From: Gracilibacillus halotolerans
GTDB taxonomy: Bacteria > Bacillota > Bacilli > Bacillales > Amphibacillaceae
Direction of reading: 5' to 3'
Length of the DNA stretch: 64,000 bases
Assembly: GCF_014206945.1 (NCBI RefSeq)
Contig: NZ_JACHON010000001.1
Coordinates: 617,529 to 681,528, forward strand
Shown here: positions 44,685 to 57,032 of the stretch, one piece after another
Layout: each line of letters opens with the position of its first letter
How positions within the stretch are numbered: position 1 is the first letter of the stretch
Notes under the pieces: generated by a model
Databases searched by the model: none
The model's input: the letters and a program-made list of their open reading frames with translations, nothing else
What the model was told of the DNA's origin: nothing
Translations under genes and position numbers: made by a program

Positions 44685-47060
44685 TTATTCCATAAAGTCA
44701 TAGGGTGAAAAATCTTCTTGTTCAATTTCAACTGCCAGTAACCTTTCATCTGCAGTACCTGTCGGTGTTTCGTCTTGTGTTACAGTATGTTGTTTTGTCT
44801 CTATCTGAAAGACTTCATTTAAGTAATCTACTAGTGCGGTAAATCGCTTGTTTGTATCTTCTGTTTTGATTCCACGCATAAAAGCTTCCTTGTCACCACA
44901 AATAACAAGGGAACGCTTCGCTCTAGTTATCGCAGTATATAAGAGATTTTTACGTAACATTCGATAATACCCTTTAATAACCGGCATGATGACAATTTGA
45001 AATTCACTACCTTGCGATTTATGAATGGACGTACAATAAGCATGCATCAAGTTAATTAGATCACCGCGTAAATATTTAACTTCGCGATCCTCAAACTCTA
45101 CAACTAACTGCTCTTCTTGTTCGACATTTTCATCTTTTTCGAAAATCGCTACAACCTGGCCGATGTCTCCATTGTAAACACCATCTTCAGGTTGATTGAC
45201 CAATTGAATGACTTTGTCTCCAGTTCGGTAGACAACTTCTCCGAATCTCATTTCTCTTTTCCCTTTAGTACGTGGATTTAAAATCGCTTGAAGCTCCTCG
45301 TTTAATTTATGAATACCCGCTTGTGAGCGATACATTGGAGCGAGAACCTGCAATTGCTTTAAATCCACACCTTTTTCATATGCTTTATGTACGATTTTTT
45401 TTACAACATCGACAACTTGATAATCTGGACAACTTAAAAAGTTAAAATCATTCGCTTTTGTGAGAGTTTCTTTTTCCAACTTAGCATGTTTTATGTCGTG
45501 TGCTAACTGGATAATCTTTGACCCTTCCTTCTGACGATACACTTCGTTCAACGATACCGACTTGATTACGTTGCTTTTTAATAAATCGGATAGTACTTGA
45601 CCAGGGCCAACAGATGGTAATTGATCTTCGTCTCCAACGATTAGTACTTGCATGTCACTCGGTATGGCTTTAAATAACTGATAAGCTAGCCACGTATCAA
45701 CCATCGAGAATTCATCGATAACAATTAATTTACCACGCAACTGATTATTTTCATCCTTTTCAAAGGTTTCATGGCCATCCCAGCCTAATAATCGATGGAT
45801 TGTGACACTTGTTATACCAGTAGACTCTTGCATTCTCTTAGCTGCTCTACCTGTTGGTGCCGTCAACACAAATGGAAAGTCCTCGTCATCTTTGTAATCA
45901 TCCTCATCAAGAGAACATTCATGAATGTTTCCAAAAGCATTTAAAATTCCTTTGATTACTGTAGTTTTTCCTGTACCAGGTCCCCCTGTTAAAATAAACA
46001 TTTTTTCCAAGAGTGCTGTCTGTATCGCTTCATATTGTTCTTTCCCATAACTAATAGCTTCTTCTTCTTCTATATCCCCTACGATTCGTAATAATTCAGC
46101 GTCTGTAAAGGTTTTTTCAACTTTTTTATCACAAATTCGTTTAATATGTGAAGCAAAACCCGTTTCCGAATAATATAACGACGGTAAATAGACTTTTTCT
46201 TCAGCTAGAAGGATTCGTTTTTCACGGTTTAATTCTATAATTTGTTCAGACATTTTTTCAGGATCAATGGAATATTGCTCTCCATCTAATAACTGGTCCA
46301 TCTCAGCAAGAAGTCTTTCTAACGGGAGATAGACATGACCATTTTGAATGTTATTTTGTAATGTATAGATACACGCAGCCTTTAACCTGGCCGGATGGTC
46401 ATTTGGAAGGTTATTTGTGCGAGCAATCTGATCAGCACGTAGGAACCCAAATCCTTCGACTTCAAAGACAAATGCATAAGGATCTTTTTGCAGCTGTTCA
46501 AGTGTATTCTCTTTAAACGCAGTATACATTTTCTGGGCAATTTTCAATCCAAATCCGAACTTAGAAAGTTCCACAACGATTCGTTCAAAACCTTGATTTT
46601 CATGAAGAATTTCATATATCTTCTTTTGTTTATCTTTCGGTATGCCGGGTACTTTTTCTAAAACTGCTTGATTGTCCATAATAGAACTTAAAGCTGTCTC
46701 GCCAAGCGTATCCACAATTTTCTCCGCTGTTCTCTTACCGATGCCTGGAAATAAATCACTAGATAAGTAAGCGATAATACCTTCTTTTGATTGCGGTAAA
46801 AACCGTTGATAACTCTCTACTTGTAGTTGTTTTCCGAATCTCGGATGGTCTACAATGAAGCCATAAAATTCATAGGTTTCTCCTGGGTCCAGACTTCTAA
46901 AGTATCCTTTCACAACGAATTCGTCTTCCTTAATCTCTAGATTTGTTTCTAAAATCTTAATTTTAGCAATAGAAAAATGCTCTTCTTTGTTTTCGAAGAT
47001 CGTATGAATCATTTCTCCTTTTATGAAATTTTTCTGATTCACTTCCGAATTTTGTTCCAT
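44685..47060 (-). CDS. recD2: RecD2 family DNA helicase
   Basis: The 791-residue protein has an N-terminal OB-like and helix-hairpin-helix region (GIGKRTAEKIVDTLG). A superfamily 1B helicase core follows: GGPGTGKTT (Walker A, about 358), VIDEFSMVDTWL, VGDEDQLPSVGPGQ and CTSIHKSQGSEF. It unwinds DNA 5'-3' in repair without RecBC partners. It corresponds to B. subtilis yrrC and follows the TPR gene by 15 bases. Confidence 0.95.
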   Translation of the reverse strand: MEQNSEVNQKNFIKGEMIHTIFENKEEHFSIAKIKILETNLEIKEDEFVVKGYFRSLDPGETYEFYGFIVDHPRFGKQLQVESYQRFLPQSKEGIIAYLSSDLFPGIGKRTAEKIVDTLGETALSSIMDNQAVLEKVPGIPKDKQKKIYEILHENQGFERIVVELSKFGFGLKIAQKMYTAFKENTLEQLQKDPYAFVFEVEGFGFLRADQIARTNNLPNDHPARLKAACIYTLQNNIQNGHVYLPLERLLAEMDQLLDGEQYSIDPEKMSEQIIELNREKRILLAEEKVYLPSLYYSETGFASHIKRICDKKVEKTFTDAELLRIVGDIEEEEAISYGKEQYEAIQTALLEKMFILTGGPGTGKTTVIKGILNAFGNIHECSLDEDDYKDDEDFPFVLTAPTGRAAKRMQESTGITSVTIHRLLGWDGHETFEKDENNQLRGKLIVIDEFSMVDTWLAYQLFKAIPSDMQVLIVGDEDQLPSVGPGQVLSDLLKSNVIKSVSLNEVYRQKEGSKIIQLAHDIKHAKLEKETLTKANDFNFLSCPDYQVVDVVKKIVHKAYEKGVDLKQLQVLAPMYRSQAGIHKLNEELQAILNPRTKGKREMRFGEVVYRTGDKVIQLVNQPEDGVYNGDIGQVVAIFEKDENVEQEEQLVVEFEDREVKYLRGDLINLMHAYCTSIHKSQGSEFQIVIMPVIKGYYRMLRKNLLYTAITRAKRSLVICGDKEAFMRGIKTEDTNKRFTALVDYLNEVFQIETKQHTVTQDETPTGTADERLLAVEIEQEDFSPYDFME

Positions 47061-47075
47061 TGCTAGTGACTCCCT

Positions 47076-47732
47076 TTATTCATTATCTGCAAGCATTTTT
47101 TCTATTTGTTTCTTTCCATTTGCTGCTAATATATTACGCGGCTCTATCTCTAACGCTTTTTCGAACAAAGATAATGCTTTCTGGACATTTTCACGATGTA
47201 ATTCTATAACTGCTAGATTATAGTAAGCATCACTATGAGATTCATCAAGTGCTACGACATTCTGTAAAATTGCCTCTGCCTGATCCAGTTGTTCAGATTG
47301 AGCAAGCGCCAAGGCATATTGAAACTGTATGGAAACATCTTCTTTCGCTAATTCGGCCGCTCTCTGTAAATATGGAAGAGCTAACTTATATTTATCATTA
47401 TATAAAAATGTCAACCCGATCATAAAATAACTATCCGCTTCCTCTAGACCAAGTTTTATAGCTGTTTGAAATTGCTCACGTGCTTCGTGGAGCTTGTCCA
47501 TTTCAAAATAGACATTTCCTAAGCCATAGTAAGCAGTAGCTGCTTCTTTATCTATTGTAATGGCACGCAAAAAAGATTGCTCTGCACCAGTATATTCTTT
47601 CATATGTAATAGTAAATTTCCTGCATTAATATAATGTATTGGATTCGTTGGTTCTTGTTCAATGGCCTCGTTATAAAATTTAGCCGCTTTTTCATAGTTA
47701 CCTTGCTTAATCCATTCCAATCCTTTATCCAT
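47076..47732 (-). CDS. yrrB: TPR repeat protein (YrrB)
   Basis: A 218-residue protein made of about six tetratricopeptide repeats (for example YINAGNLLLHMKEYTGAEQS, YYGLGNVYFEMDKLHEAREQ). It is a soluble scaffold for protein contacts. In B. subtilis the same gene lies between mnmA and recD2, as here; its partner is not known. Confidence 0.92.
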   Translation of the reverse strand: MDKGLEWIKQGNYEKAAKFYNEAIEQEPTNPIHYINAGNLLLHMKEYTGAEQSFLRAITIDKEAATAYYGLGNVYFEMDKLHEAREQFQTAIKLGLEEADSYFMIGLTFLYNDKYKLALPYLQRAAELAKEDVSIQFQYALALAQSEQLDQAEAILQNVVALDESHSDAYYNLAVIELHRENVQKALSLFEKALEIEPRNILAANGKKQIEKMLADNE

Positions 47733-47859
47733 ATTGCGATACCCCCTTTATGTATTGTAGCTTATGTCTAATTCTGCGTATACTATTTTACCATCTTTAC
47801 GTTATCATAAATTAGATAAAAAAACGGAAACAATCTCAGTTAGGACTATTTTACTTATA

Positions 47860-47898
47860 AAGAAAAGGCCGAAGAGTTGTTGAGCTCTTCGCGCCTTT
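47860..47898 (-). terminator. Terminator of mnmA
   Basis: AAAGGC-CGAAGAG and CTCTTCG-CGCCTTT form a nearly perfect stem followed by TTCTTT on the minus strand. Confidence 0.8.
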
Positions 47899-47900
47899 GT

Positions 47901-50169
<2,269 letters not shown>

Positions 50170-50191
50170 TTTATTTCATCCTTTATTCTAT

Positions 50192-50608
50192 TTAAATATA
50201 AAACATATATGGATCAGGTGTTTGTTTCCCGTAATTAGATAAATCTTGTAAGGTGGTCGTATCAAGAACATCTTTCACTGCATCTCTTATTCGGATCCAA
50301 AGCTCCTGTTTTGCAGGTTCTTCATTTTCGATTCCTTCAACCGGTGTTATGGGACCTTCTAAAATTCGAATTACATCACCTGCTGTAATTTCAGTTGGCT
50401 CTTTAGCTAATTTATATCCACCGTACGCACCCCGAACACTCTGAACTAAACCGGCATTTCTAAGTGGTGCCACTAATTGTTCTAAATAATGCTCAGATAG
50501 ATTATTATCGTTAGCAATTGTTTTCAACGAAAGTGGACCATTACCTTGATTTTTAGCTAATTCAATCATAATTGTAAGTCCGTAACGTCCTTTAGTTGAA
50601 ATTTTCAT
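50192..50608 (-). CDS. cymR: Rrf2 family regulator CymR
   Basis: The 138-residue winged-helix protein starts KISTKGRYGLTIMIELA and continues SLKTIANDNNLSEHYLEQL and VRGAYGGYKLAK. It lacks the FeS-cluster Cys triad of IscR, as CymR does. CymR is the master repressor of cysteine metabolism, acting with CysK. The second of two adjacent ATG codons is chosen by spacing to GAGGTG and by length. It lies directly before the desulfurase. Confidence 0.93.
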   Translation of the reverse strand: MKISTKGRYGLTIMIELAKNQGNGPLSLKTIANDNNLSEHYLEQLVAPLRNAGLVQSVRGAYGGYKLAKEPTEITAGDVIRILEGPITPVEGIENEEPAKQELWIRIRDAVKDVLDTTTLQDLSNYGKQTPDPYMFYI

Positions 50609-50838
50609 CATTACACCTCATTTTTTCCATTCCAGACTAAGTTATCCTCTTTATCTTTTACCAATTGGAAGATTGGTAAGTGGAATAAAGCTATCTTGTT
50701 AGTAGCTATTATATCATAATGTTATACTTATGAAAGAATAGGAAACATCAAGTGTTTTCTTTACATACCTGCCTATATTAATGAACGGACAGGTACTTGT
50801 CAAGCCGATTGTTTGATTGGAGAAAGGGTGATGATATA

Positions 50839-52101
50839 GTGAATCAACCATTAGCTTTCCGTATGCGTCCTCAACATATTGATGACGTAATTGGTCAAGA
50901 GCATTTAGTAGGTAAAGGCCAAATGATTCGTCGGATGGTCGAGGCGGAACGACTATATTCGATGGTGTTATATGGTCCCCCTGGTACGGGAAAAACATCC
51001 ATGGCGATAGGTATAGCGAATAGCCTTGGATTACGATATAAGCTATTAAATGCTGCAATCGATAAAAAGAAAGATATGGAGATTGCAGTGGAGGAAGCTA
51101 AAATGTCTGGCCAGCTTATTGTAATACTTGATGAGGTACATCGTTTGGATAAAGCAAAACAAGACTTTTTATTACCTCATCTTGAATCGAATTTAATTAC
51201 GCTTATCGGTTGTACAACGAGTAATCCATACCATGCCATTAACCCTGCTATCCGTAGTAGATGCCATATATTTGAATTGCATCCAGTAGAGAAAGAAGAA
51301 ATTATCGAGGCGTTGGAGCGGGCAATCCATGACGATAAAAATGGATTAGGCAAGCTTTCTTTAGTAATCGAGGATGAAGCGCTAGAACACTTTGCTTTAT
51401 CTGCAAATGGAGATATCCGGTCCGCCTTAAACGGATTAGAGCTGGCAGCGTATTCTACACCTAAAGATAACAACGGAGAAATTGTAATCAATTTACAAAG
51501 TGCAGAAGCAAGTATGCAAAAAAAGAGTCTTACATATGATAAAGATGGCGATGGTCATTATGATGTTCTATCTGCCTTCCAAAAGTCTATAAGAGGCTCT
51601 GATACAGATGCTGCACTTCACTATTTAGCTAGATTAATTGAAGCTGGTGATCTAGACAGTATCGCAAGAAGAATGCTAGTTTGTGCTTATGAAGATATAG
51701 GACTAGCTAATCCACATGCTGGACCTCGTACACTTGCTGCCATAGAATCTGCAGAACGTGTTGGGTTTCCAGAAGCGCGCATTCCGTTATCCGTAGCTAT
51801 CATCGAACTGTGCTTGTCACCAAAATCAAATAGTGCCTATCAAGCACTTGATGCCGCTATTTCGGATATTCGAAAAGGTAATCCAGGGGATATTCCAGCC
51901 CACTTGAAGGATGCGCATTACAAAGGAGCAGCAAAACTTGGTAGAGGAGTTGAATACAAATATCCTCATAGCTATGAAAGTGGTTGGGTAAAGCAACAAT
52001 ATTTACCAGATAAATTAAAACACAAACAGTATTTCCATCCTAAAGAGACTGGTAAATTTGAAAAGAATTTAAAACAAATATATAAAAATCTTAAAGGTTA
52101 A
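50839..52101 (+). CDS. rarA: Replication-associated recombination protein RarA
   Basis: A 420-residue AAA+ ATPase with YGPPGTGKTSMA (Walker A), VILDEVHRLDKAKQDFLLP (Walker B), and the MgsA C-terminal tetramer domain (YEDIGLANPHA, YKGAAKLGRG). It acts at stalled replication forks. The GTG at 50839 follows AAAGGGTG and gives the B. subtilis length. Divergent from cymR. Confidence 0.95.
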   Translation: MNQPLAFRMRPQHIDDVIGQEHLVGKGQMIRRMVEAERLYSMVLYGPPGTGKTSMAIGIANSLGLRYKLLNAAIDKKKDMEIAVEEAKMSGQLIVILDEVHRLDKAKQDFLLPHLESNLITLIGCTTSNPYHAINPAIRSRCHIFELHPVEKEEIIEALERAIHDDKNGLGKLSLVIEDEALEHFALSANGDIRSALNGLELAAYSTPKDNNGEIVINLQSAEASMQKKSLTYDKDGDGHYDVLSAFQKSIRGSDTDAALHYLARLIEAGDLDSIARRMLVCAYEDIGLANPHAGPRTLAAIESAERVGFPEARIPLSVAIIELCLSPKSNSAYQALDAAISDIRKGNPGDIPAHLKDAHYKGAAKLGRGVEYKYPHSYESGWVKQQYLPDKLKHKQYFHPKETGKFEKNLKQIYKNLKG

Positions 52102-52209
52102 TGTTTAATTTTTCCTTGTTTTGGTCAAAATAGCAAATAAGTTGAACTAAATCTATGAATGTATCATTTAATAGACAAACTATTGCTACCAAACAAGGAG
52201 TGAATGTAA

Positions 52210-52890
52210 ATGGCAAAAGTACGCCAAGACGCATGGTCACATGAAGATGACCTATTATTAGCCGAAACAGTTTTACGACATATTCGGGAAGGAAGTACCC
52301 AGTTAAAAGCATTCGATGAAGTGGGAGATAAATTAAATCGCACCTCAGCAGCCTGTGGCTTTCGCTGGAATGCAGAAGTTAGAGCAAATTATGAACAAGC
52401 AATTGAACTGGCTAAGAAACAGAGAAAAGAGCGGAAGCGCGCCCTAGCGAACCAAGGCAAAGTGATGGCAAATGAATCACCTGAGCCCTCCCTATGGCAA
52501 ACAGCTCTTCAACAAACGATGGTGGAAGATAATTACGACAGAGAAGTTTTTGCCATGCTAGAGAAATCGGATCAAAAAAGTATTACTCTAGACGAAGTCA
52601 TCCATTATTTGCAACAGCTACAACAAAATGAACAATCTTCCCAGCAATCATTTGCTGAAATAGCAAAACTATCACAAGATAATCAACTACTAACCGAACA
52701 GCTAGATAGAGAGCAGAAAAAAGTGAAAGAATTAGAAAGTGAACTTCATAACATGAAAGAAGATTATCAAATGTTTATGAAAATAGTTGATCGTGCTAGA
52801 AAAATGGTCGTATTTGATGAAGAGGAATCACGCAGATTACCAAAATTCCGTATGGATAAGAACGGTAATTTAGAGCAAGTTGCAAAATAG
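52210..52890 (+). CDS. RsfA family prespore-specific regulator
   Basis: The 226-residue protein has a Myb/SANT-like N-terminal DNA-binding domain ([36 protein letters not shown]), the RsfA signature, and a C-terminal coiled coil (about 145-200). RsfA-type proteins tune sigma-F-dependent genes in the forespore. It follows rarA by 108 bases; this position is not the one I know from B. subtilis. Confidence 0.9.
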   Translation: MAKVRQDAWSHEDDLLLAETVLRHIREGSTQLKAFDEVGDKLNRTSAACGFRWNAEVRANYEQAIELAKKQRKERKRALANQGKVMANESPEPSLWQTALQQTMVEDNYDREVFAMLEKSDQKSITLDEVIHYLQQLQQNEQSSQQSFAEIAKLSQDNQLLTEQLDREQKKVKELESELHNMKEDYQMFMKIVDRARKMVVFDEEESRRLPKFRMDKNGNLEQVAK

Positions 52891-52915
52891 TAACTTGTAT
52901 ATTTAATAGAGAGAA

Positions 52916-52950
52916 AACGCATCGATATCTAGTATCGATGCGTTTTTTCT
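52916..52950 (+). terminator. Bidirectional terminator between the RsfA-type gene and 6S RNA
   Basis: AACGCATCGATA pairs with TATCGATGCGTT (12 bp perfect). T-runs are present on both sides, so it can end the plus-strand gene and the minus-strand 6S RNA. Confidence 0.88.
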
Positions 52951-53140
52951 TATCCCAATCGTGCCGTCACGTTTTACTGAGGTTTTGATCCCGCTCTAGG
53001 CAGGTGGGTGTCCCGCCTCCTACTTCATGCTTCCGGACAAAACCGGCACGCACTCCATAGAATGAACAAGGACTCCCGTATTAATTGGTGTTCGGTCAAA
53101 ACTTCATATGGTGACTAACACATCAGGAATCTTTAATTTG
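52951..53140 (-). ncRNA. ssrS: 6S RNA (6S-1 / BsrA type)
   Basis: Read on the minus strand, the 5' part CCTGATGTGTTAGTCAC and AAGTTTTGACCGAACA match the start of B. subtilis 6S-1 RNA. The 3' part TCAAAACCTCAG and GTGACGGCACG pairs back (GTTTTGA/TCAAAAC, GTCAC/GTGAC), giving a long rod with a central open region of about 190 bases in total. 6S RNA binds the sigma-A RNA polymerase as a promoter mimic. Its place next to aspS equals that of bsrA in B. subtilis. Ends are approximate. Confidence 0.88.
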
Positions 53141-53147
53141 TATACTC

Positions 53148-53176
53148 ATCATAGCACAGCAAAAATAGCATTTCAA
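53148..53176 (-). promoter_or_regulatory. Sigma-A promoter of 6S RNA
   Basis: TTGAAA (53176-53171), 17-base spacer, TATGAT (53153-53148). It predicts a start at about 53140. Confidence 0.8.
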
Positions 53177-53216
53177 CAAAATCTAAATAGAAATTGTTTA
53201 CATTTTTATTACAATG

Positions 53217-54974
53217 TTACTTTAATTTTAAATGTAATTCATTTAATTGTTTATCATCCACTGCATTTGGTGCTTCGGTCATAATATCTGATGCTGATGC
53301 TGTTTTCGGGAAAAGAATCGTGTCTCTTAAGTTAGTTCTTCCAGATAATAGCATGATTAATCTATCGTAACCAACTGCAATACCTCCATGTGGTGGTGCA
53401 CCGTATTCTAATGCATTTAGTAGGAACCCAAACTGTTCTTCAGCCTGTTCTTTAGTAAAGCCTAAGCTTTCAAACATCCGATTTTGCATCTCTCTCTTAT
53501 AAATACGTAATGATCCACCACCAAGCTCATATCCATTTAAAACAAGGTCGTAAGCTTGTGCTCGAACTTTTCCAGGATCTGTTTCTAATAGGTCAATATC
53601 CTCTTCAAATGGCATAGTGAATGGATGGTGTGCTGCTGTATAACGCTTAGCGTCCTCATCGTATTCGAGAAGTGGCCAATCTGTTACCCATAAGAAATTG
53701 AATTTCGTTTCATCAATTAAATTATGATCCGTTGCTAGTTTTATTCTGACAGCCCCCAGAGTGTCATAAACTACTTGTTCTTTATCAGCTACAAAGAAAA
53801 TGATATCTCCATCATTCACATCTAATTTTTCTCGGAATGTTTGCAATTCTTCATTTTCAAAGAATTTAGCAATTGGACCAGCTAATGATCCTGCTTCTGC
53901 TTTTAACCACGCTAAACCTTTCGCACCATAAATTTTCGCAAATTCAGTTAGGTGATCTAAATCCTTACGCGAATAGTTTTCTGCTTCACCTTTTAAGTTA
54001 ATAGCACTTACTTTACCGCCATTTTCAACAGCTTGTCTAAAAACTTTAAAGCTAGAGTCTTTTACTGTTTCTGTTAAGTTTACTAACTCCATCGCAAAAC
54101 GCGTATCTGGTTTATCTGATCCAAAACGGTCCATTGCTTCTTGGTATGGGATTCGGATAAATGGTGTTTCGATGTCAATCCCTTTTACTTCCTTCATCAC
54201 CTTTTTCATCATTCGTTCCGTCATCGCCATTATTTCTTCCATAGACATAAAAGAAGTCTCAATATCTATTTGGGTAAATTCTGGCTGGCGATCTGCGCGA
54301 AGATCCTCGTCACGGAAGCAACGTGCAAACTGATAATACTTCTCGAATCCAGCAACCATTAATAATTGTTTAAATAGTTGTGGCGATTGAGGTAGTGCAT
54401 AAAAGTATCCTTCGTGTACACGACTTGGTACTAGGTAATCACGAGCTCCTTCTGGTGTACTCTTTGTTAACATCGGTGTCTCCATCTCAAGAAAAGCTTC
54501 TTCGTTAAGGAATTGGCGAATTACTTGCGTTGCTTGATGACGTAATTTGAATGTTTCTTGCATAGATTCCCGACGTAAATCAAGATAACGATATTTCAAA
54601 CGAACATCTTCTGACACATCTTTTTCATCTGTAAGTGAAAATGGTGGTGTGTTAGATGTGTTCAGTACGACAATATTCTCTGCTTTAACTTCAATTTCTC
54701 CTGTTTTAATCTTTGGGTTATATGTTTCTGGATCACGCTCTACTACCTCACCATGAACCTCAATTACGTATTCACTACGAACTTGATCCGCAATCGCATG
54801 GGCGTTTTGAGCCTCTTCACCATTAAATACTACTTGTACGATTCCAGAACGGTCACGTAAATCAATAAAGATAATTTCACCTAAATCTCTTCTTCTTTGT
54901 ACCCAGCCTTTTAAGCTTACTTTCTGTCCAACTTGGCTTTTATCTAATTGTCCTGATAGTGTACGTGTTTTCAA
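53217..54974 (-). CDS. aspS: Aspartyl-tRNA synthetase
   Basis: The 585-residue bacterial-type class IIb enzyme has an N-terminal OB fold ([20 protein letters not shown]), class II motifs ([31 protein letters not shown]) and the bacterial GAD insertion. The start is TTG at 54974, after AGGAGG. It follows hisS by 11 bases and shares its T-box. Confidence 0.97.
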   Translation of the reverse strand: MKTRTLSGQLDKSQVGQKVSLKGWVQRRRDLGEIIFIDLRDRSGIVQVVFNGEEAQNAHAIADQVRSEYVIEVHGEVVERDPETYNPKIKTGEIEVKAENIVVLNTSNTPPFSLTDEKDVSEDVRLKYRYLDLRRESMQETFKLRHQATQVIRQFLNEEAFLEMETPMLTKSTPEGARDYLVPSRVHEGYFYALPQSPQLFKQLLMVAGFEKYYQFARCFRDEDLRADRQPEFTQIDIETSFMSMEEIMAMTERMMKKVMKEVKGIDIETPFIRIPYQEAMDRFGSDKPDTRFAMELVNLTETVKDSSFKVFRQAVENGGKVSAINLKGEAENYSRKDLDHLTEFAKIYGAKGLAWLKAEAGSLAGPIAKFFENEELQTFREKLDVNDGDIIFFVADKEQVVYDTLGAVRIKLATDHNLIDETKFNFLWVTDWPLLEYDEDAKRYTAAHHPFTMPFEEDIDLLETDPGKVRAQAYDLVLNGYELGGGSLRIYKREMQNRMFESLGFTKEQAEEQFGFLLNALEYGAPPHGGIAVGYDRLIMLLSGRTNLRDTILFPKTASASDIMTEAPNAVDDKQLNELHLKLK

Positions 54975-54985
54975 TATTCTTCCTC

Positions 54986-56248
54986 CTATAGATTTTGCTC
55001 TAAATAAACAGGTATTTCATCAAACACAATGTTTTCTTGCTCACCTGTTTCCATGTTTTTTACAGTAGCATATCCTTCTTGTAGTTCTTCTACACCTAAG
55101 ACAAGGACGAATTTTGCATTCAAGCGATTTGCTGCTTTAAATTGAGCCTTCATCTTACGTTCCTGGTAATCCTTCTCAGCCTGGATTCCTGCATTTCTCA
55201 ATGTATTTACTATGCCAGCCGCTTTAATGCTCGCTTCATCACCTAACGCGACAACAAAGCAATCTAGACTCTCGTCGATTGGAAGGTCAATTCCTTCAGC
55301 CTCTAAAGCCATTAATAATCTCTCGATACTTAAAGCAAAACCAATTCCTGGTGTTTCAGGTCCGCCTAAATCTTGTACTAATCCATTATAGCGTCCACCA
55401 CCAGACAGGGTTGTAATCGCACCAAAACCTTCTGCATCACTCATAATCTCAAAAGCTGTATGATTATAATAATCTAGACCACGCACAAGGTTTGGGTCTA
55501 CCTCGTAAGGGATATTCATCTCATCTAAGTAGGCCTTTACTTTTGTAAAGTAAGCTGATGAGTCGTCACTTAGAAAATCTAATATAGATGGTGCAGTTTT
55601 CATGGCTTCATGTTCACGATCTTGTTTACAATCTAACACTCGTAGTGGATTCTGTTCTAATCGTGTTTGACAATCCTCGCATAACTCACCCTTAACAGGT
55701 TGAAAATGTGCAATTAATGCTTCTCGATGATTGTTTCTACTTTCCTTATCCCCTAAGCTGTTAATGATTAGCTTTAATGATTGCAAACCTAATTCCCGGT
55801 AAAGATTCATAGCTAGAGATATTACTTCTGCATCGATGGCGGGATCCGCGCTTCCTAAAGCCTCTACTCCAAACTGGACGAATTGACGCATTCGACCTTG
55901 TTGAGGACGTTCATACCGGAACATTGGTCCTGTATAAAATAGTTTCACAGGCTGATTCGGTGACCCAAACATCTTATGCTCGACAAATGATCGAACGACG
56001 GAAGCTGTTCCTTCCGGTCTCAGCGTAATGCTACGATCTCCTTTATCCTTGAATGTATACATTTCTTTTTGAACGATATCCGTCGTTTCACCAACTCCAC
56101 GTTGGAAAAGCTCTGTATGTTCAAATATAGGCGTACGAATTTCTTTATAATTATACCGTCGACTTATGTCGATAAGTTGTTTCTCGACAAACTGCCATTT
56201 TTCTGATACACCAGGTATGATATCTTGTGTTCCTCGAGGTGCTTTCAT
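54986..56248 (-). CDS. hisS: Histidyl-tRNA synthetase
   Basis: The 420-residue class II enzyme has [13 protein letters not shown], the His motif [13 protein letters not shown] and [13 protein letters not shown], and a C-terminal anticodon-binding domain. The ATG follows AAAGGAGGA. First gene of the hisS-aspS operon behind a T-box leader. Confidence 0.97.
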   Translation of the reverse strand: MKAPRGTQDIIPGVSEKWQFVEKQLIDISRRYNYKEIRTPIFEHTELFQRGVGETTDIVQKEMYTFKDKGDRSITLRPEGTASVVRSFVEHKMFGSPNQPVKLFYTGPMFRYERPQQGRMRQFVQFGVEALGSADPAIDAEVISLAMNLYRELGLQSLKLIINSLGDKESRNNHREALIAHFQPVKGELCEDCQTRLEQNPLRVLDCKQDREHEAMKTAPSILDFLSDDSSAYFTKVKAYLDEMNIPYEVDPNLVRGLDYYNHTAFEIMSDAEGFGAITTLSGGGRYNGLVQDLGGPETPGIGFALSIERLLMALEAEGIDLPIDESLDCFVVALGDEASIKAAGIVNTLRNAGIQAEKDYQERKMKAQFKAANRLNAKFVLVLGVEELQEGYATVKNMETGEQENIVFDEIPVYLEQNL

Positions 56249-56457
56249 ATTAGAGTTCCTCCTTTTTATTTCTAGTTTAGATATGTACGTGCTCTCCTTT
56301 TAGATAAAGGATAGATTGAGATCGGGACAAAAGAACCTCAGTAAGACAAAAGTCGAATGTTATATTGTTTGGATTTTCAGATTTGTCCCTTGCTCATATT
56401 AGGCTGGCAAGAAGTAATTATGAATGATCCTACACTATGTCTGGTTGTGTAAAACAC

Positions 56458-56723
56458 AAAAAACTCCCCTCCCTATATCAATAGGGACGAGAGTTACCCG
56501 TGGTGCCACCCTTATTAGAGCAACATTCCATTGCTCTCACTCGAAAACAGTTAACGCCTGCATACGTTTATACTTACTTGATTCAGTATAAAACCTCAAG
56601 AATGTCTTTCACCAAGTTACGATAGTAAGAATTCTTTCAGCCAAATGGAATTCTCTCTCTGCACCTGTAATGTTGGTTACTTTTTCTATCATAGGTATTC
56701 GATTATTTTAAATTGGAGTATAC
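56458..56723 (-). promoter_or_regulatory. T-box leader of hisS-aspS
   Basis: It has the T-box sequence AGGGTGGCACCACGGG and a terminator ACTCTCGTCCCTA/TAGGGAGGGGAGT with a T-run (56459-56494). Stem I carries a GGCTGAAAGAA distal loop. After GAA the triplet GAC (56606-56604, followed by A) is the best specifier candidate, an Asp codon. The overlapping CAT (His) two bases on cannot be ruled out. 56249-56457 holds no other feature. Confidence 0.93.
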
Positions 56724-56729
56724 TTATTT

Positions 56730-56758
56730 ATAATAAATATCGAAACTTGTCTTGTCAA
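56730..56758 (-). promoter_or_regulatory. Sigma-A promoter of hisS-aspS
   Basis: TTGACA (56758-56753), 17-base spacer, TATTAT (56735-56730). It overlaps the end of the small gene at 56755-56913 and predicts a start near 56723. Confidence 0.85.
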
Positions 56759-56913
56759 GCATGTTTGGTCCGACTTGTATTTCTTTGCGTGGAATGAAGG
56801 TGAACTCCAAAAGGTTTTGTTACCGATTCAAAGGTTTGCCCTTCTACTTTTTGTTGGTAACCCGCTCTTATCTCACTTTGTATTAAACTGGTTTGCTTTT
56901 TAGTTAACCGCAA
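56755..56913 (-). CDS. Possible small basic protein (YrzK-position)
   Basis: A 52-residue frame starts at a TTG (56913) with GGAAGGAG ten bases upstream: MRLTKKQTSLIQSEIRAGYQ and so on, basic and helical. B. subtilis has a small gene, yrzK, in the same place between the amidase and hisS; I could not compare sequences. The longer frame upstream runs into the divergent amidase gene and is not supported. Confidence 0.4.
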   Translation of the reverse strand: MRLTKKQTSLIQSEIRAGYQQKVEGQTFESVTKPFGVHLHSTQRNTSRTKHA

Positions 56914-57032
56914 ATGAGTCGCTCTCCTTCCTAAGAAAAGAATAAGAAAATAAGTGATTTTATACCAAAATGCTTTTAAAAAAAGAACGAATTCGCTATC
57001 ATAACAGTAGCTATAAGAACGGAGGATTAACA

